This document shows, piece by piece, positions 28,684-36,747 of a stretch of DNA of 64,000 nucleotides. How positions within the stretch are numbered: position 1 is the stretch's first letter; every line of letters begins with the position of its first letter. The DNA comes from DAOUAE01 sp034433795 (GTDB lineage: Bacteria; Chloroflexota; UBA6077; FW602-bin22; DAOUAE01), in assembly GCA_034433795.1 (NCBI GenBank), contig DAOUAE010000089.1, positions 26,836 through 90,835 on the forward strand, given 5' to 3'. The notes under the pieces were generated by a model. It searched no databases. It was not told the DNA's origin and worked only from the letters and a program-made list of their open reading frames with translations. The translations under genes were made by a program, and so were the position numbers.

Positions 28684-28860
28684 ATGGGCCGTCCATCGCC
28701 CGACCGTCCGTCACGTCTGGAGGAGCAGATCGGCCGGGGGCTGGGGAAACTGGTGGGCCGGCTGCGCCGGACCCAGCTCTGGCAGGAGACCCGCCGGGCC
28801 TTCGAAGAGGGCAAAAGCGGTCAACGTTCCCCAACCTCTCCGCCTAAGGAGGGTCGATGA
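28684..28860 (+). CDS. Small basic protein of unknown function
   Basis: A 58-residue, charged protein with one probable amphipathic helix (about 11-44) rich in Arg, Glu and Leu. I recognise no family. GGAGGAGG (28669-28676) before ATG 28684 is a strong ribosome binding site, and the stop overlaps the next start (ATGA), so it looks like a genuine translated gene coupled to the dehydrogenase. There are no cysteines and no membrane segment. Confidence 0.55.
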   Translation: MGRPSPDRPSRLEEQIGRGLGKLVGRLRRTQLWQETRRAFEEGKSGQRSPTSPPKEGR

Positions 28861-29822
28861 CCTCTCTCCCCATCCGATCGGTGGCCGTGGTCGGCGCCGG
28901 GCTGATGGGCCACGGCATCGCCCAGGTCTTCGCCCAGGCTGGCTACCCGGTCGCGCTCTACGACAAAGACCCGGCCGCTCTGGAGCGAGCGCTGGCCGGA
29001 ATCCGGGCCAACCTGCGGCTGCTCGAGGAGCACGGCCTGAGCACGCCCACGGCCGCCGAGCAGACGCTGGCCCGCCTCACCCTCGCCCACGACCTCGCCC
29101 CGGCGGTGGCCGGGGTCGACCTGGTGGTCGAGGCGGTCTACGAGGATCTGGCAGTCAAGCAGGAGGTTTTCCACACTCTGGACCGCCTCTGCCCGCCCAC
29201 GACGATTCTGGCCAGCAACACCTCCGGCCTGAGCGCCACCGCCCTGGCCCAGGCCACCAGCCGGCCCGACCGGGTGCTGGTCACCCACTTCTGGAACCCG
29301 CCTCACCTTATCCCGCTGGTCGAGGTGGTCCGGGCCCCGACGACCAGCGAGGCCACGGTGCAGACGGTGGTGGCCCTGCTCCGGGCGGTCGGCAAAGTGC
29401 CGGTGGTGGTCCAGAAGGATATTCCCGGCTTTGTCGGCAACCGGCTGCAGTACGCGCTCTTCCGCGAGGCGGTGGCTCTGGTCCAGGCGGGGGTGGTCAG
29501 TCCCGAGGACGTCGATACCGTGGTCCGGCTGAGCCTGGGACGGCGCTACGGGGTCATCGGCCCGCTGGAGACAGCCGACCTGAACGGCGTGGATCTTTTC
29601 GCCCGCATCGCCCACTACCTCTACCCGACGCTGGACTGCGCCCAGGACACCCAGCCCTACCACCAGCGCCTGGTGGCCGAGGGCCGGCTCGGGGTGCGGG
29701 TGGGGCGCGGCTTCTACGACTGGACGCCGGAGCGAGCCCAGGCCAGGATCCGGGAGCGCGACGCCGAGCTTCTGCGCTGGCTGCGTCGGGATCGCGGACT
29801 CGATGGCGAGAGGGCGATCTGA
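28857..29822 (+). CDS. 3-hydroxyacyl-CoA dehydrogenase, NAD-dependent
   Basis: A 321-residue single-domain-pair enzyme of the 3HCDH/HbdH type, oxidising L-3-hydroxyacyl-CoA in fatty acid or butanoate metabolism. The NAD motif VVGAGLMGHGIAQ is at the N-terminus, with Asp in LYDKD after the second strand favouring NAD. NTSGLS, HFWNPPHLIPLVEVV (catalytic His) and KDIPGFVGNRLQYAL follow, and the C-terminal GRGFYDW closes the fold. No enoyl-CoA hydratase or thiolase is adjacent, so the pathway remains open. The start overlaps the preceding stop by 4 bp. Confidence 0.9.
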   Translation: MTSLPIRSVAVVGAGLMGHGIAQVFAQAGYPVALYDKDPAALERALAGIRANLRLLEEHGLSTPTAAEQTLARLTLAHDLAPAVAGVDLVVEAVYEDLAVKQEVFHTLDRLCPPTTILASNTSGLSATALAQATSRPDRVLVTHFWNPPHLIPLVEVVRAPTTSEATVQTVVALLRAVGKVPVVVQKDIPGFVGNRLQYALFREAVALVQAGVVSPEDVDTVVRLSLGRRYGVIGPLETADLNGVDLFARIAHYLYPTLDCAQDTQPYHQRLVAEGRLGVRVGRGFYDWTPERAQARIRERDAELLRWLRRDRGLDGERAI

Positions 29823-30241
29823 CCACCGCCACCCTGTCGGAGCGGGCTGCGCCCGAAAACAGTCCGCCGCGAGAGCGCTTGCCAGGCCCTGGCGCTAGCC
29901 CGGGGGCTGGGGGTGGTTCCGGTGCCTGCCACTTCTCCCCGTGGTGAGCGGTCTGGCCAGCGCGCGGCCGGTCCTGGTCGGGGCCCGGCGGTGGACTGAC
30001 TGGGACAGTCTGACCCACGGCCCTCACGACCACCGGGCCCATGGGCGCCCCTACGGCTGGCCGGAGCAATGGCCTGGCAGGCGGAACCGTGGTGTGGCTT
30101 ATCCGGCCTCTCCTCCTGGGGGTTCTGCGGCTCGTGGTCGGGATGCTGGTCGCTCTCTGGAGCGGCGTCTGCCAGACTGGCGGGAGCGACCCGACCACCG
30201 TCGGGCGGAGCCGGGCAAGCCCCCAGCGGCCGGCCCTGTTT
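29823..30241 (+). other. Intergenic stretch with no recognisable gene
   Basis: About 420 bp between the dehydrogenase and the kinase promoter. A weak inverted repeat around 29874-29896 (GCCA...TGGC flanked by AGC...GCT) could fold at the dehydrogenase mRNA end but has no U-run. The frame open on the minus strand through here is Pro/Arg/Gly-rich with no start signal and looks like a composition artefact. I looked for tRNA, RNase P and SRP RNA motifs and found none. Confidence 0.5.
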
Positions 30242-30270
30242 TTGCGCCGGGGGGTCCGTCGGCGTAGAAT
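30242..30270 (+). promoter_or_regulatory. Promoter of the histidine kinase gene
   Basis: TTGCGC (30242-30247) and TAGAAT (30265-30270) are 17 bp apart. The transcript should start near 30277, which excludes starts further upstream in the open frame and supports GTG 30311. Confidence 0.7.
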
Positions 30271-30310
30271 GGTGACAGGGGCCCATTCCGGAAGAAATAA
30301 GGAGAGACCC

Positions 30311-31384
30311 GTGTCAGCCGATTGTCGTGACCTCCCGGCCGACCTGGCGATCGCGGCGCTGACAGCGCTCCCCTGGGGGATCGCCATCGTCGGGCCGGAC
30401 GGGGTGATCCGCTGCACGACGCCGGCCATGGCCGCGCTCCTGGGGCTTCCGCCCGAGAGCCTGGCGACCGGCCAGACGCTGGCTGACCTCACTGTCCGGC
30501 TGAGCGGCCGGCTGGTGGACTCCCAGCCATGGGCGGCGCTGATGACGGGCACCCCCGCGGTGACCCTGCAGCTGCGCGAGCCGCCGGGGCGGGTGCTCCG
30601 GATGCTGCGGCGACCGCTCGCCGACCATCTCCTGCTGGTGGCCGTCGACGAGACCGGAACAGCGGAGCGCGAGCGAGCGGTGCGCGCCTTCATCTCCTCG
30701 GTCTCCCACGATCTGCGTCTGCCGATCACCGTCATTCAGGGCTACGCCCAGACGCTGGAGCGCCGGCTGGCCGGCCATCCGGACATCAGCGAGCGCGACC
30801 GACGGGAGATCCACCAGATCTGGGAGAGCGCCCGGCGGCTGAACCGGATGATCACCGAGATCGTGGACAACATCCGGCTGCTCCTGGGGTACATCGAGGT
30901 CACTCCCCAGGAGGTGGCCCTCACAGACCTCCTCGAGCGGGTGGTGGCACGGGTGCAGGCCGACGTGACCACCGTCCGGATCGTTCAGGAATCGTCGCCT
31001 CCGGCCCCGGTCCTGGTGCGGGCCGACCCGCTGCGGCTGGAGCAGGTGCTCAAAACGGTGCTGGAGACCGCCGCCCGACGGACCCCCGCCGGCGGGACGG
31101 TGCGGGTGCGCACGGTCCCGCAGGCGGAGCGGATCGTTCTGGAGATCGAGGACGCCGGCGAACCGCTGTCGGCGAGCGAACTCGCCGACCTCCTGAGCCG
31201 CACCGAGCCCCGACCGGGCCCCGAGGGGCTGAGCCTGGCCCTCTCCAACGCCCGGCGGCTGGCCGAACGGCAGGGCGGAACGCTCACCGCCGAGCCGCTG
31301 CCCACCGGCATCCGCTGGCGGCTGACCCTGCCGCTGGCCCGGCAACCGGCCAGCACGCCGACCGGTGGCCAGGCCGCCGGATAG
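30311..31384 (+). CDS. PAS-domain sensor histidine kinase with degenerate ATPase domain
   Basis: A 357-residue soluble protein. The order is a PAS-like sensor (about 10-110), a dimerisation/phosphoacceptor domain with SSVSHDLRLPITVIQGY (His133), and a HATPase_c-like domain (about 235-345). The phosphoacceptor box is intact, but the ATP-binding boxes are not. N-box positions that should be Asn are Thr249 and Thr253, the G1 box reads D281-A-G-E-P instead of DxGxG, and the G2 region is PEGLSLAL rather than GxGLGL. No membrane helix and no adjacent response regulator. The start is GTG 30311 after AAGGAGA. Confidence 0.8.
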   Translation: MSADCRDLPADLAIAALTALPWGIAIVGPDGVIRCTTPAMAALLGLPPESLATGQTLADLTVRLSGRLVDSQPWAALMTGTPAVTLQLREPPGRVLRMLRRPLADHLLLVAVDETGTAERERAVRAFISSVSHDLRLPITVIQGYAQTLERRLAGHPDISERDRREIHQIWESARRLNRMITEIVDNIRLLLGYIEVTPQEVALTDLLERVVARVQADVTTVRIVQESSPPAPVLVRADPLRLEQVLKTVLETAARRTPAGGTVRVRTVPQAERIVLEIEDAGEPLSASELADLLSRTEPRPGPEGLSLALSNARRLAERQGGTLTAEPLPTGIRWRLTLPLARQPASTPTGGQAAG

Positions 31385-31417
31385 ATCGGGATGAGGCCGC
31401 CGGCGCAGACCGGACGG

Positions 31418-31813
31418 TCAGGCGGTGTGGCCGCCGGGGAGATAGGCGACGGCGTCGATCTCGACGAGGGCTCCCAGCGGCAGGCGGGCGGCCTGGACTG
31501 TCGAACGGGCCGGGGGATTGGTCGGAAAGAAGGTGGCGTAGACCTCGTTGAAGGCGGCGAACTCGCCGAGGTCGGTGAGGTAGCAGGTCGTTTTGACCAC
31601 ATCGGCCAGCGATCCCCCGGCCGCCTCCAGCAGGGCCCGCAGGTTCTCCAGCACCTGACGGGTCTGGGCCCGGATATCGCCCTCGACCAGACGGCCGGTC
31701 TGGGGATCGAGAGCGATCTGGCCCGAGGTGAAGAGCCAGGGACCGACCCGGACGGCCGGGGCATAGGGGCCCACCGGCGGTGGCGCATCCTGACGGTAGA
31801 CAGGCTGCTTCAT
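31418..31813 (-). CDS. ridA: RidA family enamine/imine deaminase
   Basis: A 131-residue RidA (YjgF/YER057c/UK114) protein that hydrolyses reactive 2-aminoacrylate-type enamines released by PLP enzymes. Family residues are visible: GPYAPAVRVGPWLFTSGQ, the catalytic Arg in PARSTVQAARLP and Glu in LVEIDAVAYLP. It lies 45 bp downstream of a D-amino-acid PLP enzyme on the same strand, a fitting partner because such lyases or dehydratases can release enamines. Confidence 0.92.
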   Translation of the reverse strand: MKQPVYRQDAPPPVGPYAPAVRVGPWLFTSGQIALDPQTGRLVEGDIRAQTRQVLENLRALLEAAGGSLADVVKTTCYLTDLGEFAAFNEVYATFFPTNPPARSTVQAARLPLGALVEIDAVAYLPGGHTA

Positions 31814-31858
31814 CGCGGTCTCTCCCGACAGCGGTTCTGGTGGACAGGAGCCAGAAGG

Positions 31859-32941
31859 TCAGCGGAACTGTCCGCGCCCAGCGATGGGCCAGACGGCCTC
31901 GACGCGGCCGGCGCGGACGGCGTAGAGCCGGTCGTGCAGGTTGAAGGTCGTACAGCCGTGGCTGGGGATGAGTTCGAGCTTATCGCCGACCGAGAGCCCG
32001 CCGTCGGCCAGTTCGATCTTGCCGTGCTCCTCCGAGAGCCGCACGACGCGGGCGCCGGGCAGCCCTTTGGGCTCGGGCATGCCGAACTCGGGGGTGATGG
32101 CCTTCATCCCGGCGTCGACGATGGCCAGCCCCGGCTGCGGCCGGCTGATCACCGTGGTGAGAACGGTCAGCGCGCACTCAAAACCCAGGTCCAGCCGGCG
32201 GTAGCTGGTGTCCATCGTAACGTATGAGCCGGCCTGGACTTCGGTGACGCCGGGGTAGCGGCCGGTGATGTCGAAGGTGCCGGTGCCCCCGCCGCTGACG
32301 ACCTCGACCGGGAGGCCAGCCGCCTCGATCATCTCCTTGGTGGCGATAAGGAGAGCCATCGCCGCCCGCGCTTTCTCCTCCCGTTCGCGGCGGTCGGGGA
32401 TGGCCACGCAGTGGCCTTCGTAGCCCATCACCCCGCGGAAGCGCAGGCCCGGCGACCGGGCCACCTGCTGAGCCAGGGCGACCGCCGCCTCGCCCGGCGC
32501 GACGCCGCAGCGGTTCATGCCGACGTTGACCTCGACCAGGACCCCGACGGTAGCCCCGGCGGCCGTCGCGGCCGCCGAAAGGTCGGCCACGTTCTGGGGA
32601 TTGTCCACCGCCACCGTGACGCTGATCTGGCGGGCCAGGCCCATCAGCCGGGCGATCTTGGCCGGACCGACGACCTGGTTGGCGATGAGAATATCGTCGA
32701 TCCCGGCGGCGGCCATGACCTCGGCCTCGCCGAGTTTGGCACAGGTGATCCCCTGCGCGCCGGCCGCGATCTGTTTGTGGGCGATGGCCGGCGTTTTGTG
32801 GGTCTTGACGTGGGGACGCAGGTTGGCCGGGACGCTGGCGAAGAAATCGGCCATGCGCCGGATGTTGCGCTCCAGGGCCTCCAGGTCCACCAGGAGCGCC
32901 GGGGTATCCAGGTCCTCGACGCGCAGCCCGACCTCAGTCAC
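31859..32941 (-). CDS. Fold-III PLP enzyme: D-threonine aldolase / D-serine dehydratase-like
   Basis: A 360-residue alanine-racemase-fold enzyme. The N-terminal barrel starts with DLDTPALLVDLEALERNI, and the PLP lysine lies in RPHVKTHKTP. VVSGGGTGTF binds the cofactor phosphate, and the C-terminal metal site is SHGCTTFNLHD. A His-x-Cys pair here resembles the zinc site of eukaryotic D-serine dehydratase, whereas D-threonine aldolases carry His-x-Asp; this slightly favours a dehydratase, but family level is all I can support. The start is GTG 32941 with AGGAG five bases upstream. Its RidA neighbour would handle enamine products. Confidence 0.85.
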   Translation of the reverse strand: MTEVGLRVEDLDTPALLVDLEALERNIRRMADFFASVPANLRPHVKTHKTPAIAHKQIAAGAQGITCAKLGEAEVMAAAGIDDILIANQVVGPAKIARLMGLARQISVTVAVDNPQNVADLSAAATAAGATVGVLVEVNVGMNRCGVAPGEAAVALAQQVARSPGLRFRGVMGYEGHCVAIPDRREREEKARAAMALLIATKEMIEAAGLPVEVVSGGGTGTFDITGRYPGVTEVQAGSYVTMDTSYRRLDLGFECALTVLTTVISRPQPGLAIVDAGMKAITPEFGMPEPKGLPGARVVRLSEEHGKIELADGGLSVGDKLELIPSHGCTTFNLHDRLYAVRAGRVEAVWPIAGRGQFR

Positions 32942-33037
32942 GGCTCTCCTCTCTCGCCTTCTCGAGCCGCCAGCGGTTCTCCGAGCGCGACGGCACTGGC
33001 CAGTATAGCAGCGGCCGGCGAGGGCGACAAGAGGTGC

Positions 33038-33307
33038 TCAGGTCCGCTTGCCCTGACGGTAGCGCTCCAGGGCGGCCTGGGCCAGCGCCCGAGCCTCGGC
33101 GAAATCCACCTCCTGGCGGCTGTAGGCCAGCGCGTACCAGTCGAGCTCGCCGGTGGTGCGGAGGACGCCGCCCAGGATCGTCTCCGGACCCCGCCGGGCG
33201 ATCTCGCGGATCGAGCCCGGCTCGAAGCGGTCCAGCCTCTCGAGGATGGCCACGTACTGGGTGGTGGTCCGCTTCCATTCGAGAATGGCCTTGGAGGACA
33301 GAGCCAT
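33038..33307 (-). CDS. Small protein of unknown function
   Basis: An 89-residue protein I do not recognise: mostly helical, with KAILEWKRTTTQYVAIL at the start and a C-terminal amphipathic helix rich in Ala, Glu and Arg. There are no membrane segment and no cysteines. ATG 33307 follows GGGAGG by four bases (a GTG immediately before it is also possible). It sits between the lipoprotein beta-lactamase-like gene and the PLP enzyme on the same strand, about 40 bp from the former. Confidence 0.55.
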   Translation of the reverse strand: MALSSKAILEWKRTTTQYVAILERLDRFEPGSIREIARRGPETILGGVLRTTGELDWYALAYSRQEVDFAEARALAQAALERYRQGKRT

Positions 33308-33347
33308 CACGCCTCCCGCCGCACCGGGGCCGTCGGCGGTGGCCCCG

Positions 33348-35300
33348 TTAGGAGATCTCCGCCAGTGTATCGTAGATCAGACGCGACAGTTCGGCAACCG
33401 TGGAAGCGCAGTCCGTCTGGTCGGAGAGGACAGCCACCACATAGGGGCCAAAGGGCGCCAGGACCAGACCGACATCGTGACAGGCGTCCTGCCAGTTGCC
33501 CGTCTTGTGGGCGACGCGGACACCCTCGGGCAGTCTGGCTGGCAGGCGGTCGTTGATCTGCTGGGACAGCAGGAGGTCGAGCATCTCCTGGCTGGCCTCC
33601 GGGCTGACCGCCTGACCACGGCCGATCATCTCGACGAGGATCGCCATCTCGGCGGCACTGGTCGGCAGGTCCGGGGTAATACGGGTGGTCCGCAGGCCCA
33701 GGGCGGCCAGATGGGCGTTGAGGTTGGCGGCGCCCAGCCGGTCGAGGAGCAGGTTGGCGGCGGCATTATCGCTGTAGGTGATCATCGCCCGGGCCAGATC
33801 GGCGACCGGAACGCGGCTGCCGACCGGCCAGCGCAGGGTATGGAGGTCGAGGTCGGCGTAATGCTCGGTCAGGGGCAGTTCCTCGTCGAAGGAGATAAGC
33901 CCGAGGGCCCGCTGATGGTAGAGCTCGTAGAGAACGGCCAGTTTGAAGAGGCTGGCGGCATAGAAGACCCGGTCGGGCTGGTGGGCGGCGCCGGCGCCAT
34001 CGCGCAGTCGCTTGACCACGATGGCGTAGTGGGGAGCCTCGTCGCCCAGCGCGGCCAGCAGTCGCTCGGCCAGCGGCGCCAGCTGGTGAAGGGGCAGGGG
34101 CGTATAGGGGGCCGGCGGCGGCACCCCGACCGGACCGCGGACCCGTCCGGTCGGCAGTGGCGCCGCGTCGGACAGAGCGGCTGCCGAGGGCGTGGGAGAC
34201 GGTGGCGGAGGGGAGGGCGTCGGGGTAGCAGTGGGGGCCGGCAGGGCCGCCGGTGGAACCTGGCGGAGCAGGTGCAGCCGTTCCAGCGGGCGGCCGTCCG
34301 GCGTGGCGAAGCGCACCACCTGATAGCCGCCGGGGCGCGCCTGGAGGCGCACCAGCACCTCGCCGGGCCCGCGGGTCTCGATCCCGGCCACCGTCTGATC
34401 GAGCAGCCAGAGCTCGACCAGGGTCCCGGCGGCCAGGTCGCGCTGGACCTCGGGCGGATAGGGAACGGTCCGGGCCACCGCTTCCAGGCCGGTCAGGGTG
34501 AAGAGATCACGGGCCTCGCTGGCGCCCCCCTGGTAGCGGAAGAGGTTGCCCTCGCGGAAGGCGCGGTAGGTGACGGCGGCGGCGTCCTGGTAGCGACAGA
34601 AGTGGGGTGCCCAGACCTGGCGGGCCATGGTCTCGCGCGGGGGGCGCTGCCAGGCCGGGTTGTCGGCGATGACCTGGAAGGGGACCGTCTGGCCGTTCAG
34701 TCGGGCCGGCGTCGGGGTGGGGGTTGGGGTGGCGGGAGGGCGCTCCAGCGGCCGGAAGGCGCCGGCGAAGGCCAGGATCTCCTCGCGCGAGAGGGTCTCG
34801 GCCGGGGCCACCACGGCCAGGCTGACCCCGCCCTGCGACCACCAGACGGTGTTCAGGTGGTCGCAGCCGCTGTAGAAGACGCCGGGCACCGCCCCCACCC
34901 AGACCCGCTCGGGCGGCTGATCGTAAGGGGGAAAGTAGGCGTCATCGCCCGGGCGGGCCGGCCACTGGCGGATGGCCACCCAGTGGGCCGCCTGGTGGAT
35001 GACCAGGAGCAGGCTGAGAGGAGAGGTCTCGGTGGCGACCGAGAGCGTTCCCGACGCCAGGTCGGCCGGAAGCCAGGTCGGGACCATGACCGGGAAGGGG
35101 ACCGCTGGCAGCAGGCTCGCCCACGGGCGCTCCAGCGGCACCCGTGGCCGCGCGGGAGTTGGCGTGGCGGTCGGTGGCAGCACAGACGGACGGTCCGGTG
35201 GGGGTCCGACCGCCACCCGGTCGCTGGGGAGGCCCTGGCAGGCGGCGAGCCCCAGCACCAGGCCCAGCCAGAGACCAGCGGCGAGCCGGCGGACGGTCAC
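33348..35300 (-). CDS. Lipoprotein with C-terminal class A beta-lactamase-like serine hydrolase domain
   Basis: A 650-residue predicted lipoprotein. The signal peptide ends in LAAC, followed by a Pro/Thr linker, an unassigned region of about 330 residues in two parts separated by a second Pro/Thr linker, and a third linker (PTATPTPSPPPPSPTPS). The last 260 residues form a serine hydrolase with SLFK (Ser450, Lys453), YSDN and KTG motifs of class A beta-lactamases. No Omega-loop ExxxN is obvious, so it may be a DD-peptidase-like enzyme rather than a resistance enzyme. The GTG start at 35300 overlaps the ydcF-like stop (GTGA), with GAGGAG six bases upstream. Confidence 0.8.
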   Translation of the reverse strand: MTVRRLAAGLWLGLVLGLAACQGLPSDRVAVGPPPDRPSVLPPTATPTPARPRVPLERPWASLLPAVPFPVMVPTWLPADLASGTLSVATETSPLSLLLVIHQAAHWVAIRQWPARPGDDAYFPPYDQPPERVWVGAVPGVFYSGCDHLNTVWWSQGGVSLAVVAPAETLSREEILAFAGAFRPLERPPATPTPTPTPARLNGQTVPFQVIADNPAWQRPPRETMARQVWAPHFCRYQDAAAVTYRAFREGNLFRYQGGASEARDLFTLTGLEAVARTVPYPPEVQRDLAAGTLVELWLLDQTVAGIETRGPGEVLVRLQARPGGYQVVRFATPDGRPLERLHLLRQVPPAALPAPTATPTPSPPPPSPTPSAAALSDAAPLPTGRVRGPVGVPPPAPYTPLPLHQLAPLAERLLAALGDEAPHYAIVVKRLRDGAGAAHQPDRVFYAASLFKLAVLYELYHQRALGLISFDEELPLTEHYADLDLHTLRWPVGSRVPVADLARAMITYSDNAAANLLLDRLGAANLNAHLAALGLRTTRITPDLPTSAAEMAILVEMIGRGQAVSPEASQEMLDLLLSQQINDRLPARLPEGVRVAHKTGNWQDACHDVGLVLAPFGPYVVAVLSDQTDCASTVAELSRLIYDTLAEIS

Positions 35301-35947
35301 CACAGGCTCCTCAGGGCGTTGAGCGCCCGCTCGACGCGCGGCTCCAGCGGCGCCACCGGCAGTCCCAGGCGGAGGAGGACGAGGCCGGCCAGAGCGAGGG
35401 CCTCACGCAGAACGTGCCAGGTGTAGGTGGCCGGACTGTAGTAGGTGGCGTCGGTGGCCGCCGTCGAGACCCGCAGCCCCTGCGCGCGGAAGAGCCAGGC
35501 GGCGCGCGGGAGATGGAACGGGTCGCTGACCAGAATCACGTGCTGCCAGCCGTGCTGGCGGGCCAGGGCGGCGACATTGGCCGCGCTCTCAGCGGTGGTG
35601 TGGGCCCGGTCATCGAGGAGGATCCGTTCGCCCGGCACGCCCCACTGCCGGGCCAGGCGACGCATCACCTCGGCCTCGGCCGGCGGGTTCCAGCCCTCTC
35701 CGCCGGAGAGGACCAGCCAGGGGGCCAGGCCCTCCCGCCAGAGGTCCACGCCCCGACGGGTCCGGCTGGCCAGGGCCGGGGAGGGCTGCCCGCCGGGCCA
35801 GACGGCCGCGCCCAGGACCACGATGGCGTCGGCCGGGGCTGGCCGGGCCCGGGCGCCGGCGCTGGCGATGTAGGCCACCAGCCCGGCGAGAAGCAGACCG
35901 ATCAGGCTGAGAAGGCCGCCGCTGAGCAGAAGCGCGCGTCCGAGCAC
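35297..35947 (-). CDS. YdcF-family (DUF218) membrane protein
   Basis: A 216-residue protein with an N-terminal membrane helix (about 6-30) and a DUF218/YdcF domain facing outside. Family segments are DAIVVLGAAVWPGG, SRTRRGVDLW, LVLSGGEGWNPPAEAEVM, RAHTTAESAANVAAL and VILVSDPFHLPRAAWLF. Relatives (SanA, ElyC) act in envelope and peptidoglycan precursor metabolism, which suits its translational coupling to the serine-hydrolase lipoprotein. The start is GTG 35947 with CAGGAG upstream. Confidence 0.85.
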   Translation of the reverse strand: MLGRALLLSGGLLSLIGLLLAGLVAYIASAGARARPAPADAIVVLGAAVWPGGQPSPALASRTRRGVDLWREGLAPWLVLSGGEGWNPPAEAEVMRRLARQWGVPGERILLDDRAHTTAESAANVAALARQHGWQHVILVSDPFHLPRAAWLFRAQGLRVSTAATDATYYSPATYTWHVLREALALAGLVLLRLGLPVAPLEPRVERALNALRSLW

Positions 35948-36013
35948 TCTGTCTCCTGCCCTGTCCTGGTCATGCCCGGCCGCCGGTGCAAAACGTGGGC
36001 CCGGCGGCTTTTC

Positions 36014-36022
36014 AGTCTAGCA
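36014..36022 (-). promoter_or_regulatory. Extended -10 promoter for the ydcF-like / hydrolase operon
   Basis: On the minus strand TGCTAGACT (36022-36014) forms an extended -10 element about 65 bp upstream of the GTG start. No strong -35 is present at 17-18 bp. Confidence 0.45.
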
Positions 36023-36061
36023 CAGCCCCGGGCCCGAATTGTTAGGAAAGTTTGGCGAGCG

Positions 36062-36580
36062 TCACGCGCCGACCGGTTGCCGCAGGGCCGCCACCACGGC
36101 GCCGGCGAAGTGCTTGAAGCCTTTGGGCCGGCGCTGGGTGATGATCCGGTTGTCCACCTCGACCTCGGCGGCGGTGTAGGTCGCGCCAGCCGCGCGGATC
36201 TGTTCGGCCAGAGAGAGTGGACCGGTCACCCGGCGTCCCTCGAGGAGTCCCGCCCGGGCCAGAATGAGGACGGCCGTGCGGCCGGCGGCCACCACGCCAC
36301 CGGCCTGGTGGACGCTGCGGGCCAGGTCGATGGCCGCTGGCACCTCCAGGAGAGAGGGAACACCCTTCCCGCCGAGAAACACCACCGCCTGGTAATCCTG
36401 GGGCCGGACCTCACTGAGCAGGACGGAGGCCATCAGCCGGGCCCCGCCCGAGGCCTTGACCTCGCGCTCGGTGCTGGCCAGGTCCACAGCGATACCGGCG
36501 TGCTCCAGCCGAGCGCGCAGCTCCAGGTACTCACGGTCCGAGAACCCTTCGGCCGGAACGACGATCAGCGCCTTGGGCAT
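36062..36580 (-). CDS. DJ-1/PfpI family protein lacking the nucleophilic cysteine
   Basis: A 172-residue DJ-1/PfpI-fold protein. The fold is evident from ALIVVPAEGFSDREYLELR (family acidic residue Glu17), YQAVVFLGGKGV and LARAGLLEGRRVTG. In PfpI-type proteases and glyoxalases the nucleophile elbow reads A-I-C-H-G-P; here the aligned segment is AAGRTA, with Arg101 for Cys and Thr102 for His. There are no cysteines in the whole protein. It is therefore probably not a protease, deglycase or Cys-sensor of the usual kind. Two good promoter elements lie upstream. Confidence 0.8.
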   Translation of the reverse strand: MPKALIVVPAEGFSDREYLELRARLEHAGIAVDLASTEREVKASGGARLMASVLLSEVRPQDYQAVVFLGGKGVPSLLEVPAAIDLARSVHQAGGVVAAGRTAVLILARAGLLEGRRVTGPLSLAEQIRAAGATYTAAEVEVDNRIITQRRPKGFKHFAGAVVAALRQPVGA

Positions 36581-36637
36581 CGGTCACCTCCGTCACCGGT
36601 CGTAGAGTCTGAGGATCGGCGAGCTGCGTTCGATCAG

Positions 36638-36667
36638 AGTATAGCGGGTCGGCCGGGCTTTCTCCAA
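36638..36667 (-). promoter_or_regulatory. Promoter of the DJ-1/PfpI-like gene
   Basis: On the minus strand TTGGAG (36667-36662) and TATACT (36643-36638) are 18 bp apart, leaving a leader of about 50 nt before ATG 36580. Confidence 0.6.
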
Positions 36668-36747
36668 AGGCCAAATGCGACCCGAGCCTGTGCCTCGCCG
36701 CCGGTGGGGCAGCGCTCACCCGTTCAAAAGCGGCCGGAGCCCGTTCC

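Noticed and set aside
29823..30241. Structured RNA gene (RNase P, SRP, 6S or tRNA) in the 420-bp gap
   Set aside because: No conserved core motifs such as GTTCRA of the T-arm, the RNase P core or the SRP tetraloop helix were found. A covariance-model search would settle it.
30041..30310. Longer N-terminus for the histidine kinase beginning at 30041
   Set aside because: A good promoter (30242-30270) starts transcription after this region, and the extra sequence is Arg/Gly-rich without domain features.
34130..34260. Pro/Thr/Ala repeat tracts as DNA tandem repeats
   Set aside because: They encode flexible linkers in exported proteins and vary in codon use and unit length; similar tracts at 42540-42720 and 48000-48030 have the same explanation.
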